A DNA stretch of 61,329 bases. It comes from Bacteroidota bacterium. GTDB lineage: Bacteria; Bacteroidota; Ignavibacteria; Ignavibacteriales; Ignavibacteriaceae. Location: contig JADFPP010000009.1 in NCBI GenBank assembly GCA_022562275.1, positions 1 to 61,329 of the forward strand. Reading direction: 5' to 3'. Below are positions 8,133 to 17,436 of the stretch, one piece after another (positions within the stretch are counted from its first letter, which is position 1; every line of letters begins with the position of its first letter). Both the position numbers and the translations under genes were made by a program. The notes beneath the pieces were generated by a model. It saw nothing but the letters and a program-made list of their open reading frames with translations. It searched no databases and was not told the DNA's origin.

Positions 8133-9122
8133 CTATATTTGATTCTTAGATGGTCTGAATTTTAAAACAATCGAAAAGCAAAAGTAAAAAATGAATAAGT
8201 GAAGTATCCATTCCGGCTTTTGAGAAGCTATGATTGCAGAAAGTAGTAATACATAACTTTTCACCGATGGTATTACAGCAATATGAGCTTCAGAATCTTT
8301 CTTTATATCACGCAAAAGCAGTTGAATTGACAGAACTTTAAATGCTCCGAATAAAAGAAAAAATAATGATGGTATCAGTGGTAGTAAACTGAGAAAATTG
8401 TTGTAAGAATCGAATATAGCTAATACCGTGAAGACCACTGCGGAAATTCCAAATATATCACTCACGAATGAAGCCCACTTTTTACCATATACAACCGGAA
8501 GCGTATTATATCCGGTTGCTCTGTCTGCTTCTATATCTTTAAAATAACCCACAAGAACAAAATTTGAGTATGCAAAAAAAACAGCAGCGATTGTAAATAT
8601 AAATTTCGAGGAGAAATCTATTGTCATCCCCTTAACACCACTCAAATATGCCATAAGAAAAAGTAAGGCAACAATCCAGGAGTTGTAGAGTGGACCTGCC
8701 CACCATTTCTTTTTAAAAATTGTATAGGTTGCCAATCCAACACCTGCAGTTATACCAAGTATCAGAGATGGTGGATAAAAAATGCTGAAGACAGTTATAC
8801 AATATGTTAACCCTATAGCACTGATAATAAGAAATTCTATGCGGCTCACAATCCCTTGAGTTAGAGGTCGGTAAGGTGATGAAATTGAGTCGGTATCTAT
8901 TTGGAAACAATCTGTTAGTGCCTGACCAAATCCGTACGATAAAAATGAAGCTGAAAATATAATTATACCATCTACTAAGTTGAGGTTGCTTACAAATGAA
9001 AGACCTGCAATGCCGGTAATTCCAGAAATAAATAACAAATAAGGTCTCATTGTTATGAAATAAGCTTTTATAAAAGATGGTGAAAGTAACTTGTATGTAT
9101 GAACCGAATATTGATTTTGCAT
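8133..9122 (-). CDS. UbiA-family prenyltransferase
   Basis: 329 aa from the ATG at 9122 (AGGA ten bases upstream); the longer frame from 9182 has no RBS. Eight or nine hydrophobic segments. The first aspartate motif is ALTDCFQIDTDSISSPYRPL (D-x3-D-x-D form) and the second is GYFKDIEADRATGYNTLP; both bind prenyl diphosphate through Mg2+. Members prenylate aromatic or polar acceptors (ubiquinone, menaquinone, chlorophyll, archaeal ether lipids). No quinone gene is adjacent, and the gene leads a lipid-enzyme operon. Across the divergent promoter are IPP isomerase and a polyprenyl diphosphate synthase, which could supply its donor. Confidence 0.87.
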   Translation of the reverse strand: MQNQYSVHTYKLLSPSFIKAYFITMRPYLLFISGITGIAGLSFVSNLNLVDGIIIFSASFLSYGFGQALTDCFQIDTDSISSPYRPLTQGIVSRIEFLIISAIGLTYCITVFSIFYPPSLILGITAGVGLATYTIFKKKWWAGPLYNSWIVALLFLMAYLSGVKGMTIDFSSKFIFTIAAVFFAYSNFVLVGYFKDIEADRATGYNTLPVVYGKKWASFVSDIFGISAVVFTVLAIFDSYNNFLSLLPLIPSLFFLLFGAFKVLSIQLLLRDIKKDSEAHIAVIPSVKSYVLLLSAIIASQKPEWILHLFIFYFCFSIVLKFRPSKNQI

Positions 9123-9436
9123 TTTCTCATTCCTTACTAATTTTAATTTCTGTTGGAATGATACATAGCCGAGCGAACCCAAATGTCATCATTTTGTCAT
9201 CATTTTGTAAAATTTTAATTATTCGCCAATTTCAATTAAGGCAAAGTATAATTGCAGATAAATTTTACGCTTCCTCATATTTACTTTTTTAATTTTTTCT
9301 CTTAATATTCCTTGCATTATTACAGATCATCCATTCTATGTTGCATTTTTAATCATCAAAGGGTTAGAACAAAAAGTATTTTAATACGATTTTTAATATC
9401 TTTCTTCTCATTTAATCTCATTCTTTACAAGCACTT
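9123..9436. other. Divergent promoter region between lipid set and isoprenoid operon
   Basis: 314 bp with no convincing gene. It holds the TCATCATTTTG tandem array (9181-9211). On the minus strand the array is followed by TTTG and, about 16 bp on, TATCATTC, a loose -33/-7 pair for the prenyltransferase. The rest is AT-rich without clear signal. Confidence 0.55.
9181..9211. promoter_or_regulatory. Pho-box-like direct repeat array
   Basis: TGTCATCATTT / TGTCATCATTT / TGTAA: three TGT(CA) half-sites with exact 11-bp period. The E. coli Pho box is CTGTCAT-N4-CTGTCAT, the same period and core. Read toward the lipid genes the repeat is inverted, and it abuts a TTTG that could be the -33 element. 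It lies 64 bp before the prenyltransferase start and 230 bp before fni. Confidence 0.5.
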
Positions 9437-10483
9437 ATGAATCCGGATAAGAGTAAAACATCACAACGGAAAAAAGAGCATCTTGAGTTGTGTCTCACAG
9501 ACGATGTATCATTTAAGAGAAAGTCTACAGGATTTGAAAATTATGAGTTTAAGCATTATGCAATTACTGAAGTTGATATTGCTAAAATTGATTTTACCGG
9601 TGAATTTGTTGGTAAAAAAATAAAATATCCGTTTCTTATTTCGTGCATGACAGGAGGAACTACTGAAGCGGAAAATATTAATGCACAACTTGCTCTTGTT
9701 GCAGAAGAGTTAAAAATACCAATCGGTGTTGGCAGCCAAAGGCAGGCACTTGAGAATAACGAATTTGTTAACTCTTTTAAGATCGTGAGAAAAAATGCTC
9801 CGAGTGTACCGATATTGGGGAATATCGGTGCGGCACAAGTCACTCAATTTAACTCTATCGATCCGATTAATAAACTTTTGGAGATGATTATGGGTGACGC
9901 TCTTGTTATTCATGTTAATCCGTTACAAGAATTGCTACAAAAGGAGGGAGAAATTAATTTTTCCGGCTTTTTAGATAAAGTTATAACTTTGGTTAATAAT
10001 TTAAAGGTGCCTGTTATTGTTAAAGAAGTCGGCTCAGGAATATCGGAAGAAGCGGCAGAAAAATTGTTAGAAGCAGGAGTGAAAGGCATAGATGTTTCTG
10101 GAGCAGGAGGAACAAGCTGGGCAGGTGTTGAAATTTTGCGGAATAAAGATGATCAGAATAATTATTTGTGGGATTGGGGTCTTCCAACCTCATACTGTAT
10201 AAAAGAAGTGTTTAAGCTGAAGAAAAATTATAAATTTACTTTAATCGGTTCGGGTGGAATTAAAAACGGTTTGGACGCCGCAAAAGCATTTGCCCTGGGA
10301 GTGGATATAGTTGCATCAGCGAGACAGGTACTGCAAATACTTCATAAATATGGAGTAGAAAAAACCGCTGACTACATTCAAAGCATATTTCATGAAATAA
10401 GTGAAATCATGTATTTAACCGGTTCACAAAATTTAAATGATCTGAGAATGAATAAACTTATTAGAAAGGAATTATTTTATTAG
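9437..10483 (+). CDS. fni: Type 2 isopentenyl-diphosphate delta-isomerase
   Basis: 348 aa TIM-barrel FMN enzyme that interconverts IPP and DMAPP. Family marks: RKKEHLELCL near the N-terminus, SCMTGGT, GVGSQRQALE, ILGNIGAAQ, HVNPLQELLQKEGE with the substrate-binding His/Asn/Gln, VIVKEVGSGIS, DVSGAGGTSWAGVE and the FMN phosphate site IGSGGIKNGLDAAKA. The length is standard. It starts a co-directional run; the downstream prenyl synthase overlaps its stop codon by one base. Type 2 enzymes are unrelated to the idi type and need reduced flavin. Confidence 0.95.
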   Translation: MNPDKSKTSQRKKEHLELCLTDDVSFKRKSTGFENYEFKHYAITEVDIAKIDFTGEFVGKKIKYPFLISCMTGGTTEAENINAQLALVAEELKIPIGVGSQRQALENNEFVNSFKIVRKNAPSVPILGNIGAAQVTQFNSIDPINKLLEMIMGDALVIHVNPLQELLQKEGEINFSGFLDKVITLVNNLKVPVIVKEVGSGISEEAAEKLLEAGVKGIDVSGAGGTSWAGVEILRNKDDQNNYLWDWGLPTSYCIKEVFKLKKNYKFTLIGSGGIKNGLDAAKAFALGVDIVASARQVLQILHKYGVEKTADYIQSIFHEISEIMYLTGSQNLNDLRMNKLIRKELFY

Positions 10484-11475
10484 TGAATGCGAATATTAAA
10501 AAATACAATTTGCTTTATGAGAAAGAAAGAAAAAAAATTAATGCAATTTTGCACGGAACTGTTAAGAACAGAAAACCATCATCACTATACATCCCGGCTG
10601 CATACATAATTAATAGTGAAGGGAAAAGAATTCGTCCTTTCTTAGTGCTGTTATCGGCTGGAGCAGTTGGAGGCAATTTTAGTCAGGCATATAATGCAGC
10701 AGTTGCAGTTGAACTGCTTCACGATTTTACACTCGTGCACGATGATATAATGGACAATGCGGAAAAGCGTCGGGGAAAACTAACTCTTCATAAAAAATAT
10801 AATAAGAATACTGCGATTTTAGTTGGAGATAGTTTACTTTCAGTTGCTTATGAATATTTGCTTAAAGACTGTAATGGTTATTCAAAAAGTATTATATCAT
10901 CGTTTACCAGCGGATTAATTGAGGTATGCGAAGGACAGATACTTGATACCGATTATGAAGCAAGAAAATACGTTTCATTATCTGAATACTTATTAATGAT
11001 TAAAAAGAAAACAGCTTCGATGGTAAAAATGTGTTGCGAGATTGGGGCAACACTTGGCGGGGGAACAGAAAAGGAGATAAAGGGAATTGCAAACTACGGA
11101 TTAAACATTGGAATTGCTTTTCAAGTTCAGGATGATCTACTGGATATAATAGCGGATGAAAATAAATTTGGTAAAAGAATTGGCAGTGATCTTATTGAAG
11201 GGAAGAAGACATATTTGTTTATTAAAGCACTTGAAAAAGCAAGAGGTGAGGATCGTAAATTGTTGAGCAAAGTTGTTGATAATAAAGGTATTGGGATAAA
11301 TCAGGTTAAAAAATATAAAGAGTTATATGAAAGATTAGGTGTAATTGCCGATGCAAGAAAGACAATAAATTATTATACAAAAAAAGCATTAAATTCCCTT
11401 AATGTAATTAAAAAAATATCGGACAAAGAAATATTGGTTTGGTTAGCCGATGAATTACTTAAAAGAATTAGATGA
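10483..11475 (+). CDS. All-trans polyprenyl diphosphate synthase
   Basis: 330 aa, GTG start overlapping the fni stop (TAGTG). First aspartate-rich motif LVHDDIMDNAEKRRG and second FQVQDDLLDIIAD, with the RPFL region before them (GKRIRPFLVLLSAGA). Elongates allylic diphosphates with IPP. The residues five and four before the first motif (F, T in DFTLVHDD) are small or medium, so the chain may be longer than C15; length prediction from this alone is unsafe. Followed without a gap by ptsH. Confidence 0.92.
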   Translation: MNANIKKYNLLYEKERKKINAILHGTVKNRKPSSLYIPAAYIINSEGKRIRPFLVLLSAGAVGGNFSQAYNAAVAVELLHDFTLVHDDIMDNAEKRRGKLTLHKKYNKNTAILVGDSLLSVAYEYLLKDCNGYSKSIISSFTSGLIEVCEGQILDTDYEARKYVSLSEYLLMIKKKTASMVKMCCEIGATLGGGTEKEIKGIANYGLNIGIAFQVQDDLLDIIADENKFGKRIGSDLIEGKKTYLFIKALEKARGEDRKLLSKVVDNKGIGINQVKKYKELYERLGVIADARKTINYYTKKALNSLNVIKKISDKEILVWLADELLKRIR

Positions 11476-11741
11476 TGATAGAAAAAATAGTTAAAATCAG
11501 AAATAAAGCTGGATTACATACACGGCCTGCTGCTACAATTGTTAAACTTATAGCAAAATATGAATGTGATTTTTTTATCTCACGTGATGGTATGAATATT
11601 AACGGGAAAAGTATAATTGGAGTAATGACACTTGCTGCTGAAGAAGGTGCAGAATTAACACTTACATTTGATGGCTCCGATGAAGAAGAGGCTGCTAAAG
11701 AAATTATTGATTTTTTTGAGAAAGGTTTTGGCGAAGAATGA
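11472..11741 (+). CDS. ptsH: Phosphocarrier protein HPr
   Basis: 89 aa. The phospho-accepting histidine is in NKAGLHTRPAATIVKL (H16), and the regulatory serine region reads NGKSIIGVMTLAAEEG. The ATG overlaps the stop of the prenyl synthase (ATGA) and its own stop overlaps ptsI by four bases. HPr carries phosphate from Enzyme I to sugar-specific EII proteins or to regulatory targets. No EII or HPr kinase gene lies in the window. The conserved serine leaves room for HprK-type control. Confidence 0.95.
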   Translation: MMIEKIVKIRNKAGLHTRPAATIVKLIAKYECDFFISRDGMNINGKSIIGVMTLAAEEGAELTLTFDGSDEEEAAKEIIDFFEKGFGEE

Positions 11742-13504
11742 AATCATTTTCAGACGTATATAGAAATGCTGAAAATAAAATTGCCGGTATAGCCGCTGCC
11801 CCCGGTATTGTTATAGGGGAAGTTTATCTCTTTACAAAAGAAAAACTTGAAATAAATGATGCCGATATCACTGATGTAAAAGAAGCAAAGAAAAATCTTC
11901 TCGAAGCATTAGAAAAGTCAAAAAAAGAATTTAATAAGATCTTTGCAATTGCTAAGGAAAAAATGGGAGAAACTCGTGCAGGCATTTTTGAAGCGCAATT
12001 AATGATACTTGATGATCAGGTTCTGATAGGGAACATCATTAAAAGAATTGAAAAAGAAAAGAAACAACCTGAATTTATTGTCGATGATGAAATATCTAAA
12101 TACCAAAATTTAATGGTTATGTCTCACGAGGCATATATGAAAGAACGTGCAAATGATATTGAGGATATTAAGAATCGAATTGTAAGAAACCTCCGAAATA
12201 AGCGCTGGAAATCAAAATTTAGAAATGATGTTATAATCGTAAGTGAATCGTTAACACCTGCTGATATATTATTACTCTCTAGAAATAAAGTCAAAAGTTT
12301 CATAACCGATCATGGTGGATTAACTTCACATGCAGCAATCATTTCAAGATCATTAAATATTCCAGCCGTTGTCGGAACTCATAATGCCACTTTAAAGTTA
12401 GCAGACGGACAAAATGTTATTGTTGATGGATTTCACGGTTACGTCCTTTTTGATCCGACTGAAGAACAAATTTCTTTCTTTGAAGAGAAACATAATCATC
12501 TGATTGCATTACAGAAACAACTTGAAGAATTTAAAGATAAACGTGCAGTTACTAAAGATGGAAAAGAGATTCAAATGCTTGCCAATGTGGATGTAACTGG
12601 TGAAATAGATCTTGTATTAACCAGTGGTGCAAAGGGGATAGGTCTTTATCGCTCCGAGCAAATCCTGGATGAGATCGAAACAATTCCGAGTGAGGATGAA
12701 CAGGTAAAAATATATGCAAGATTAGCATCCAGAATTTATCCTGATTTCATTACTATCAGGGCATTTGATATTGGCGGCGATAAGTTTAAGTTGTTTGATT
12801 ATGATGAACCAAATCCATTCCTTGGGTTAAGAGGGCTCCGCTTGCTTTTGGAGAACCCTAAATTGTTTAAGGAACAGATCCGTGCAGTTCTTCGATCTAG
12901 CAGCCATAAGAATATAAAATTTATGCTTCCGATGGTAAGTACCTTAAGTGAAATTCATCATTCGAAAAAAATTATCTCGGATTGTATGGATGAACTATCA
13001 ACCAAAAATATCCCTTTCGATAAAGATATGGAAATTGGCATTATGGTAGAGGTTCCATCGGCAGCAGTGATGGCAAAAGAATTTGCGGATGAAGTGGATT
13101 TTCTCAGCATCGGTACAAATGATTTGATTCAGTACCTGATGGCTGTTGACAGAGGTAATGAATTAGTTTCCGATTTATACCAGGAATTTAGTCCGGTTGT
13201 ATTAAGAACATTAAAAAAGATAATTGATGATTCTAAACTCGCAGGTAAACCGGTGAGCCTTTGTGGCGAGATGGCTGCTGATACACTTGCAATGCCTTTA
13301 CTTGTTGGTCTCGGACTTGAATCGATGAGCATTTCCCCGGCAACTATTCCGTATGCAAAAAAAATTATTGCGAGTTTCAATTATAAGGATTCAAAACTAA
13401 TGGCAGAAAAATGCTTATCAGTCTGTGATGAAGAAGGGGTTCAGAAAATAATAGAAAAATTCTTTAGTGACAATAAAATAATTCGTACAAGAAACATAAT
13501 ATAA
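11738..13504 (+). CDS. ptsI: PTS Enzyme I, phosphoenolpyruvate-protein phosphotransferase
   Basis: 588 aa, full length. N-terminal domain begins GIAAAPGIVIGEVY; active histidine H198 in HGGLTSHAAIISRSL; PEP-binding TIM barrel with ANVDVTGEI, GLYRSEQIL, ITIRAFDIGGDK, FLGLRGLRLLL, VEVPSAAVMA, SIGTNDLIQY and the cysteine in VSLCGEMAAD. Takes phosphate from PEP and passes it to HPr. Only the general PTS components are present here, wedged between isoprenoid genes and a sugar-phosphate isomerase. Confidence 0.95.
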   Translation: MKSFSDVYRNAENKIAGIAAAPGIVIGEVYLFTKEKLEINDADITDVKEAKKNLLEALEKSKKEFNKIFAIAKEKMGETRAGIFEAQLMILDDQVLIGNIIKRIEKEKKQPEFIVDDEISKYQNLMVMSHEAYMKERANDIEDIKNRIVRNLRNKRWKSKFRNDVIIVSESLTPADILLLSRNKVKSFITDHGGLTSHAAIISRSLNIPAVVGTHNATLKLADGQNVIVDGFHGYVLFDPTEEQISFFEEKHNHLIALQKQLEEFKDKRAVTKDGKEIQMLANVDVTGEIDLVLTSGAKGIGLYRSEQILDEIETIPSEDEQVKIYARLASRIYPDFITIRAFDIGGDKFKLFDYDEPNPFLGLRGLRLLLENPKLFKEQIRAVLRSSSHKNIKFMLPMVSTLSEIHHSKKIISDCMDELSTKNIPFDKDMEIGIMVEVPSAAVMAKEFADEVDFLSIGTNDLIQYLMAVDRGNELVSDLYQEFSPVVLRTLKKIIDDSKLAGKPVSLCGEMAADTLAMPLLVGLGLESMSISPATIPYAKKIIASFNYKDSKLMAEKCLSVCDEEGVQKIIEKFFSDNKIIRTRNII

Positions 13505-13510
13505 ACGCTT

Positions 13511-14542
13511 ATGAAAATAGAAGAATTAATAAAGAATAACGATACTCAAAATCAGTTCCAGGTACTGATTGACTCTTATAAACAAATAGAGAATGCCTGG
13601 AACAACAAAATAGATTTGGAAGATGAATCTAAGAATAAGTTCAACAATATTATTGTTGCGGGGATGGGCGGCTCAGCAATTAGTGCAGATCTGCTAAAAA
13701 GTTTTTTAGGAAACGAACTACGAATACAACTTCAGGTATGCCGTGATTATTCTTTACCGTATTATGCCACTGAAAACTCTTTGGTAATTATTTCATCTTA
13801 TTCCGGAAATACAGAAGAAACCATTTCTTGTTTAGAAGATGCCATACAAAAAAAATGCAAATTGATCATTGTTTCAACCGGCGGTAAAGTAAAAACTATT
13901 GCACAGGAAAACAATATACCCTGGATCAATCTTCAGAAAGGATTTCAACCAAGATATGCATTGGGTGTTGGTTTTTTTACTCTGCTTAAAATATTGCAAT
14001 CATTAAATATTATACCTAACCAAAGTGAAGTTGTAAATAAAGTGAAAGAACTTTGGAAGAATAAAGGCATAGAATATTCAACTACGGAAAACACTGCTTT
14101 AACTATCGCAGAAGAATTGGTAGGTTTTATTCCCTTGATTTATTCTTCTACTGGATTAGAAGCAGTGGGATATCGATTAAAATGTCAATTCAATGAAAAT
14201 TCGAAATTGCACGCTTTTAATAATGTTATACCTGAATTAAATCACAACGAAATTATAGGTTGGGAAACATTCGAGGATAAGCAATTAAACGCAAAACTAA
14301 TTGCAATTTTAGATAATGAATATCATCCGCAAATTATTAAGCGGTTTAGTATAACAAGGAAACTTGCAAAAAAAAGTAAGGTTGAAATACTGACCCTTAG
14401 AAGCAGTGAAAATGATTTTAAGGTACGAATAATGGATTTGATTTATTTGGGTGATTGGATAACTTATTATCTATCTATACTCAGGGATTTTGATCCTTCG
14501 GAAATAGATTATATACATGAGCTAAAGCAACGCCTGGTTTAA
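13511..14542 (+). CDS. Bifunctional phosphoglucose/phosphomannose isomerase
   Basis: 343 aa with two SIS domains. The first reads IIVAGMGGSAISADLLKSF and VIISSYSGNTEETISCLEDA; the C-terminal part contains NENSKLHAFNNVIPELNHNE, the characteristic substrate-closing segment of the archaeal/bacterial PGI-PMI family. Interconverts fructose-6-phosphate with glucose-6-phosphate and mannose-6-phosphate. Seven bases after ptsI, so likely in the same transcript, linking PEP-dependent phosphotransfer to hexose phosphate use. Confidence 0.88.
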   Translation: MKIEELIKNNDTQNQFQVLIDSYKQIENAWNNKIDLEDESKNKFNNIIVAGMGGSAISADLLKSFLGNELRIQLQVCRDYSLPYYATENSLVIISSYSGNTEETISCLEDAIQKKCKLIIVSTGGKVKTIAQENNIPWINLQKGFQPRYALGVGFFTLLKILQSLNIIPNQSEVVNKVKELWKNKGIEYSTTENTALTIAEELVGFIPLIYSSTGLEAVGYRLKCQFNENSKLHAFNNVIPELNHNEIIGWETFEDKQLNAKLIAILDNEYHPQIIKRFSITRKLAKKSKVEILTLRSSENDFKVRIMDLIYLGDWITYYLSILRDFDPSEIDYIHELKQRLV

Positions 14543-14613
14543 GTTGTTAGTTGCTATGCAATAAAAACTTAGCAGCACAAAATATTTAAGTCATAATTCA
14601 TCCGTAAATAATT

Positions 14614-17436
14614 GTGATCTTTAATCGGTTTTCTAAATATCTTTTCTTATTCATTCTCCTTTATGCGCAGGTTATGTCGGCTCAATATTTCTTTTTCGGA
14701 AGAAACAAAGTTCATTACGAAGACTTTGATTGGAAAGTAATGCGAACCGAGCACTTCGATATTTTCTATTACGGTGAAATGCAGAGCATTGCTGAGATCG
14801 GTGCATATTACGCTGAACAGGTTTATGACGAATTGAAAGTTGAAATGAATAATGTAGTAACACGCAGGGTTCCACTTATTTTTTATAACACTTCTTTGGA
14901 ATTCCAGCAAACAAATATTACCCCGGGGTTGCTGCCCGAGGGTGTTGGCGGTTTTTTTGAATTTTTGAAAGGGAGAGTTGTATTGCCCTCAACCGGTTCG
15001 CTTAAAGATTTTAAGCATGTTATTAGGCATGAACTGGTACACGTTTTTATGACGAACAAAGTTTACCGCGTTTTACGCGACCACAAATTACCAACTAACC
15101 GGATGCCTCCTTTATGGTTTGTTGAAGGTCTTGCTGAGTATTTATCTACCGATATGGATTCGCAGGCAGAAATGGTGATGAGAGATGCCGTTATTAATAA
15201 TTATCTTGTAGGCATTAAAGATATATTCAAGATATTCGGTAGTTTTTTAATGTATAAAGAAGGACAAAGCTTCCTTGAATTTGCTGGTGAAAAATATGGC
15301 AAGCAGCGTGTACTGGATATTCTAGAAAATATTTGGACAAACAGTGCTTTTAGCCGCGTGCTAGAATATACCTTTAAAAAAGATCTTGAAGAATTAGATG
15401 CAGAATGGCAATACTACTTAAAGCAAAAGTATTATCCCTTATTAGAAAAAGTTCTTCCTCTTTCAATAGGTGCAAAAAAAATTACGCGGGAGGGTTTTAA
15501 TTTTTCTCCTGTTAGTTTTACAATTGACAGTATTAAATTTATATACTTCATTGCTAACCGTGATGGCTATTCATCAATTTACAGAATGCCGATTGCTTCC
15601 GACAATAAACCGTTGGATGATCCATCAATTGTTTTACGCGGAGAAAAGGATGAAGAGTTTGAAGCATTTCATTTATTTCAATCTGGTTTGGATGTTTCAT
15701 CGGAAGGTCTAATAGCATTTGTTACAAAAAAGGGCGGTACCGATGCCATTCATTTCTTTTCTATTTACCGAAACGAGATTGTTAAAAGATTCCATACTCG
15801 TGATTTGGTGAATATTATCTCACCCAAATTTTCTGATAATGGTAACAGAGTTGTTTTCCACGCAGTTGACAGAAAGGGTTTTATGGATTTATACATTTAT
15901 GATCTTTTAGATGATAAACTTTACCGCATAACCAACGATTACTACGATGACAGAGATCCAATATTTGGTTTGAATGACAGGCAAATAATTTTTACTTCAG
16001 ATAGAACAAGCGGAATATCTGAAAAAAAGTATAACCTTTTCTCAATCAATCTTGATACCTATGAAATTGAATACATAACTTATTTAAATGCCCATAACTT
16101 TTCACCACTTCTGTCTGCAGATAAGAAGAAATTATTATTTATTTCCGAATTAGATGATGTAAGAAACATTTGGGAAATAAACATTGAAGAAAACCAATTC
16201 AGTAAACAAATTAAACGAATTACTAGATTTATTACCAGCGTTTTCACTCCTGTTTATTTAGATTCCTCTTCAATTGCATTATCGGGATTTGAGAATTTCT
16301 CAATTAACATTTATGTGATTAACAATTATCAAACAGTTTTAGATTCTGTTGAACTAATAACAATGGAAATAGATTCGGCAAAAGATAAATGGATGGCAAA
16401 TCAAATACAGCTTCCATCCGAAAGAAAAAAAATTGAGTATGAAAAAGAGTACGCACTTGATTTTGCACAAAGTGTAGTTACAACCGATCCGATTTTTGGA
16501 ACAAGGGGCGGAGCAATTTTATCTTTAAGTGATTTATTAGGTGATGACCGCTATCATCTTTTAATTTATAATTCGGCAAACGTGCAAAGTGATTTTTTAA
16601 GAAGCTTTAACATAATATTACAAAGAGCCAACCTTGGTAAAAGAGTGAACTATGGTTATGGTGTTTTTCATTTAAGCGGAAGAAGATATGATTTAAGAGA
16701 TCCGGATGAATTTTTTTTCGAAAGAACTTTCGGAGGTTTTTTTGGAATTAATTTTCCTGTTTCAAAATTTCAAAGGTTGGAAGCAAATATAACTGTAGCA
16801 AATTCTGATAAAGAAATTATTACCGGCGTTATTGAAAGAAAAGCATTACTGGTTACAAACACCATCGCTTACATTCACGATAATTCACTGTGGGGACCAA
16901 CAGGTCCGTTAGCCGGAAGCAGAGGTATTCTGCTGCTTGGTTACACTTCCGATATTAAATTTAGTAATGTTAATTATTTTTCTGTGGTTGCAGATTACAG
17001 GTATTATGCACGGGTTGCCTTAACAACTTTATTCGCCTTCAGAGTTGCATTGTTTTATAATGAAGGAAAAGAAGCAAGGAGATACGTGATTGGGGGTTCC
17101 TGGGATCTCAGAGGTTATCCCAGATTTTCAATAAGAGCAAAGCAAATATGGTTTACTTCCGTGGAATTTCGCTTTCCACTAATTGATCAGCTTAACATTA
17201 AGTTTCCAATTTTAAGCTTGGGTTTTTTTGGAATTAGAGGTGCCTTCTTTTTTGATATGGCTGGCATAGGGGATAATGGTTTTAAGGAAACACTTGGTTC
17301 TGTTGGAGGAGGAATAAGATTGAATGTTTTTGGAGTTCTTACTTTAAGATATGATATAGGAAAAAAAATAGAAAATAATTTTACTCGTTTTCAAGATGGC
17401 TTGTTTTATCAATTCTTTTTTGGATGGGACTTCTGA
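14614..17436 (+). CDS. Secreted gluzincin-like peptidase / beta-propeller / outer-membrane barrel fusion
   Basis: 940 aa, GTG start. Signal peptide 1-23 (FLFILLYAQVMSA, cleaved before Q24). Residues 35-280: metallopeptidase-like domain with HELVH (H139, E140, H143) and a third ligand candidate E171 in WFVEGLAEYLS. Residues 290-600: TolB/WD40-like repeats (SPKFSDNGNRVVFHA, DRDPIFGLNDRQIIFTSDR). Residues 640-940: BamA/Omp85-type beta strands (GGSWDLRGYPRFS, GFFGIRGAFFFDMAGIGD) ending in aromatic FFFGWDF. The propeller would face the periplasm and the barrel would sit in the outer membrane. First of three overlapping envelope genes. Its substrate is unknown; both zinc ligands and the glutamate are intact. 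Confidence 0.82.
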   Translation: MIFNRFSKYLFLFILLYAQVMSAQYFFFGRNKVHYEDFDWKVMRTEHFDIFYYGEMQSIAEIGAYYAEQVYDELKVEMNNVVTRRVPLIFYNTSLEFQQTNITPGLLPEGVGGFFEFLKGRVVLPSTGSLKDFKHVIRHELVHVFMTNKVYRVLRDHKLPTNRMPPLWFVEGLAEYLSTDMDSQAEMVMRDAVINNYLVGIKDIFKIFGSFLMYKEGQSFLEFAGEKYGKQRVLDILENIWTNSAFSRVLEYTFKKDLEELDAEWQYYLKQKYYPLLEKVLPLSIGAKKITREGFNFSPVSFTIDSIKFIYFIANRDGYSSIYRMPIASDNKPLDDPSIVLRGEKDEEFEAFHLFQSGLDVSSEGLIAFVTKKGGTDAIHFFSIYRNEIVKRFHTRDLVNIISPKFSDNGNRVVFHAVDRKGFMDLYIYDLLDDKLYRITNDYYDDRDPIFGLNDRQIIFTSDRTSGISEKKYNLFSINLDTYEIEYITYLNAHNFSPLLSADKKKLLFISELDDVRNIWEINIEENQFSKQIKRITRFITSVFTPVYLDSSSIALSGFENFSINIYVINNYQTVLDSVELITMEIDSAKDKWMANQIQLPSERKKIEYEKEYALDFAQSVVTTDPIFGTRGGAILSLSDLLGDDRYHLLIYNSANVQSDFLRSFNIILQRANLGKRVNYGYGVFHLSGRRYDLRDPDEFFFERTFGGFFGINFPVSKFQRLEANITVANSDKEIITGVIERKALLVTNTIAYIHDNSLWGPTGPLAGSRGILLLGYTSDIKFSNVNYFSVVADYRYYARVALTTLFAFRVALFYNEGKEARRYVIGGSWDLRGYPRFSIRAKQIWFTSVEFRFPLIDQLNIKFPILSLGFFGIRGAFFFDMAGIGDNGFKETLGSVGGGIRLNVFGVLTLRYDIGKKIENNFTRFQDGLFYQFFFGWDF

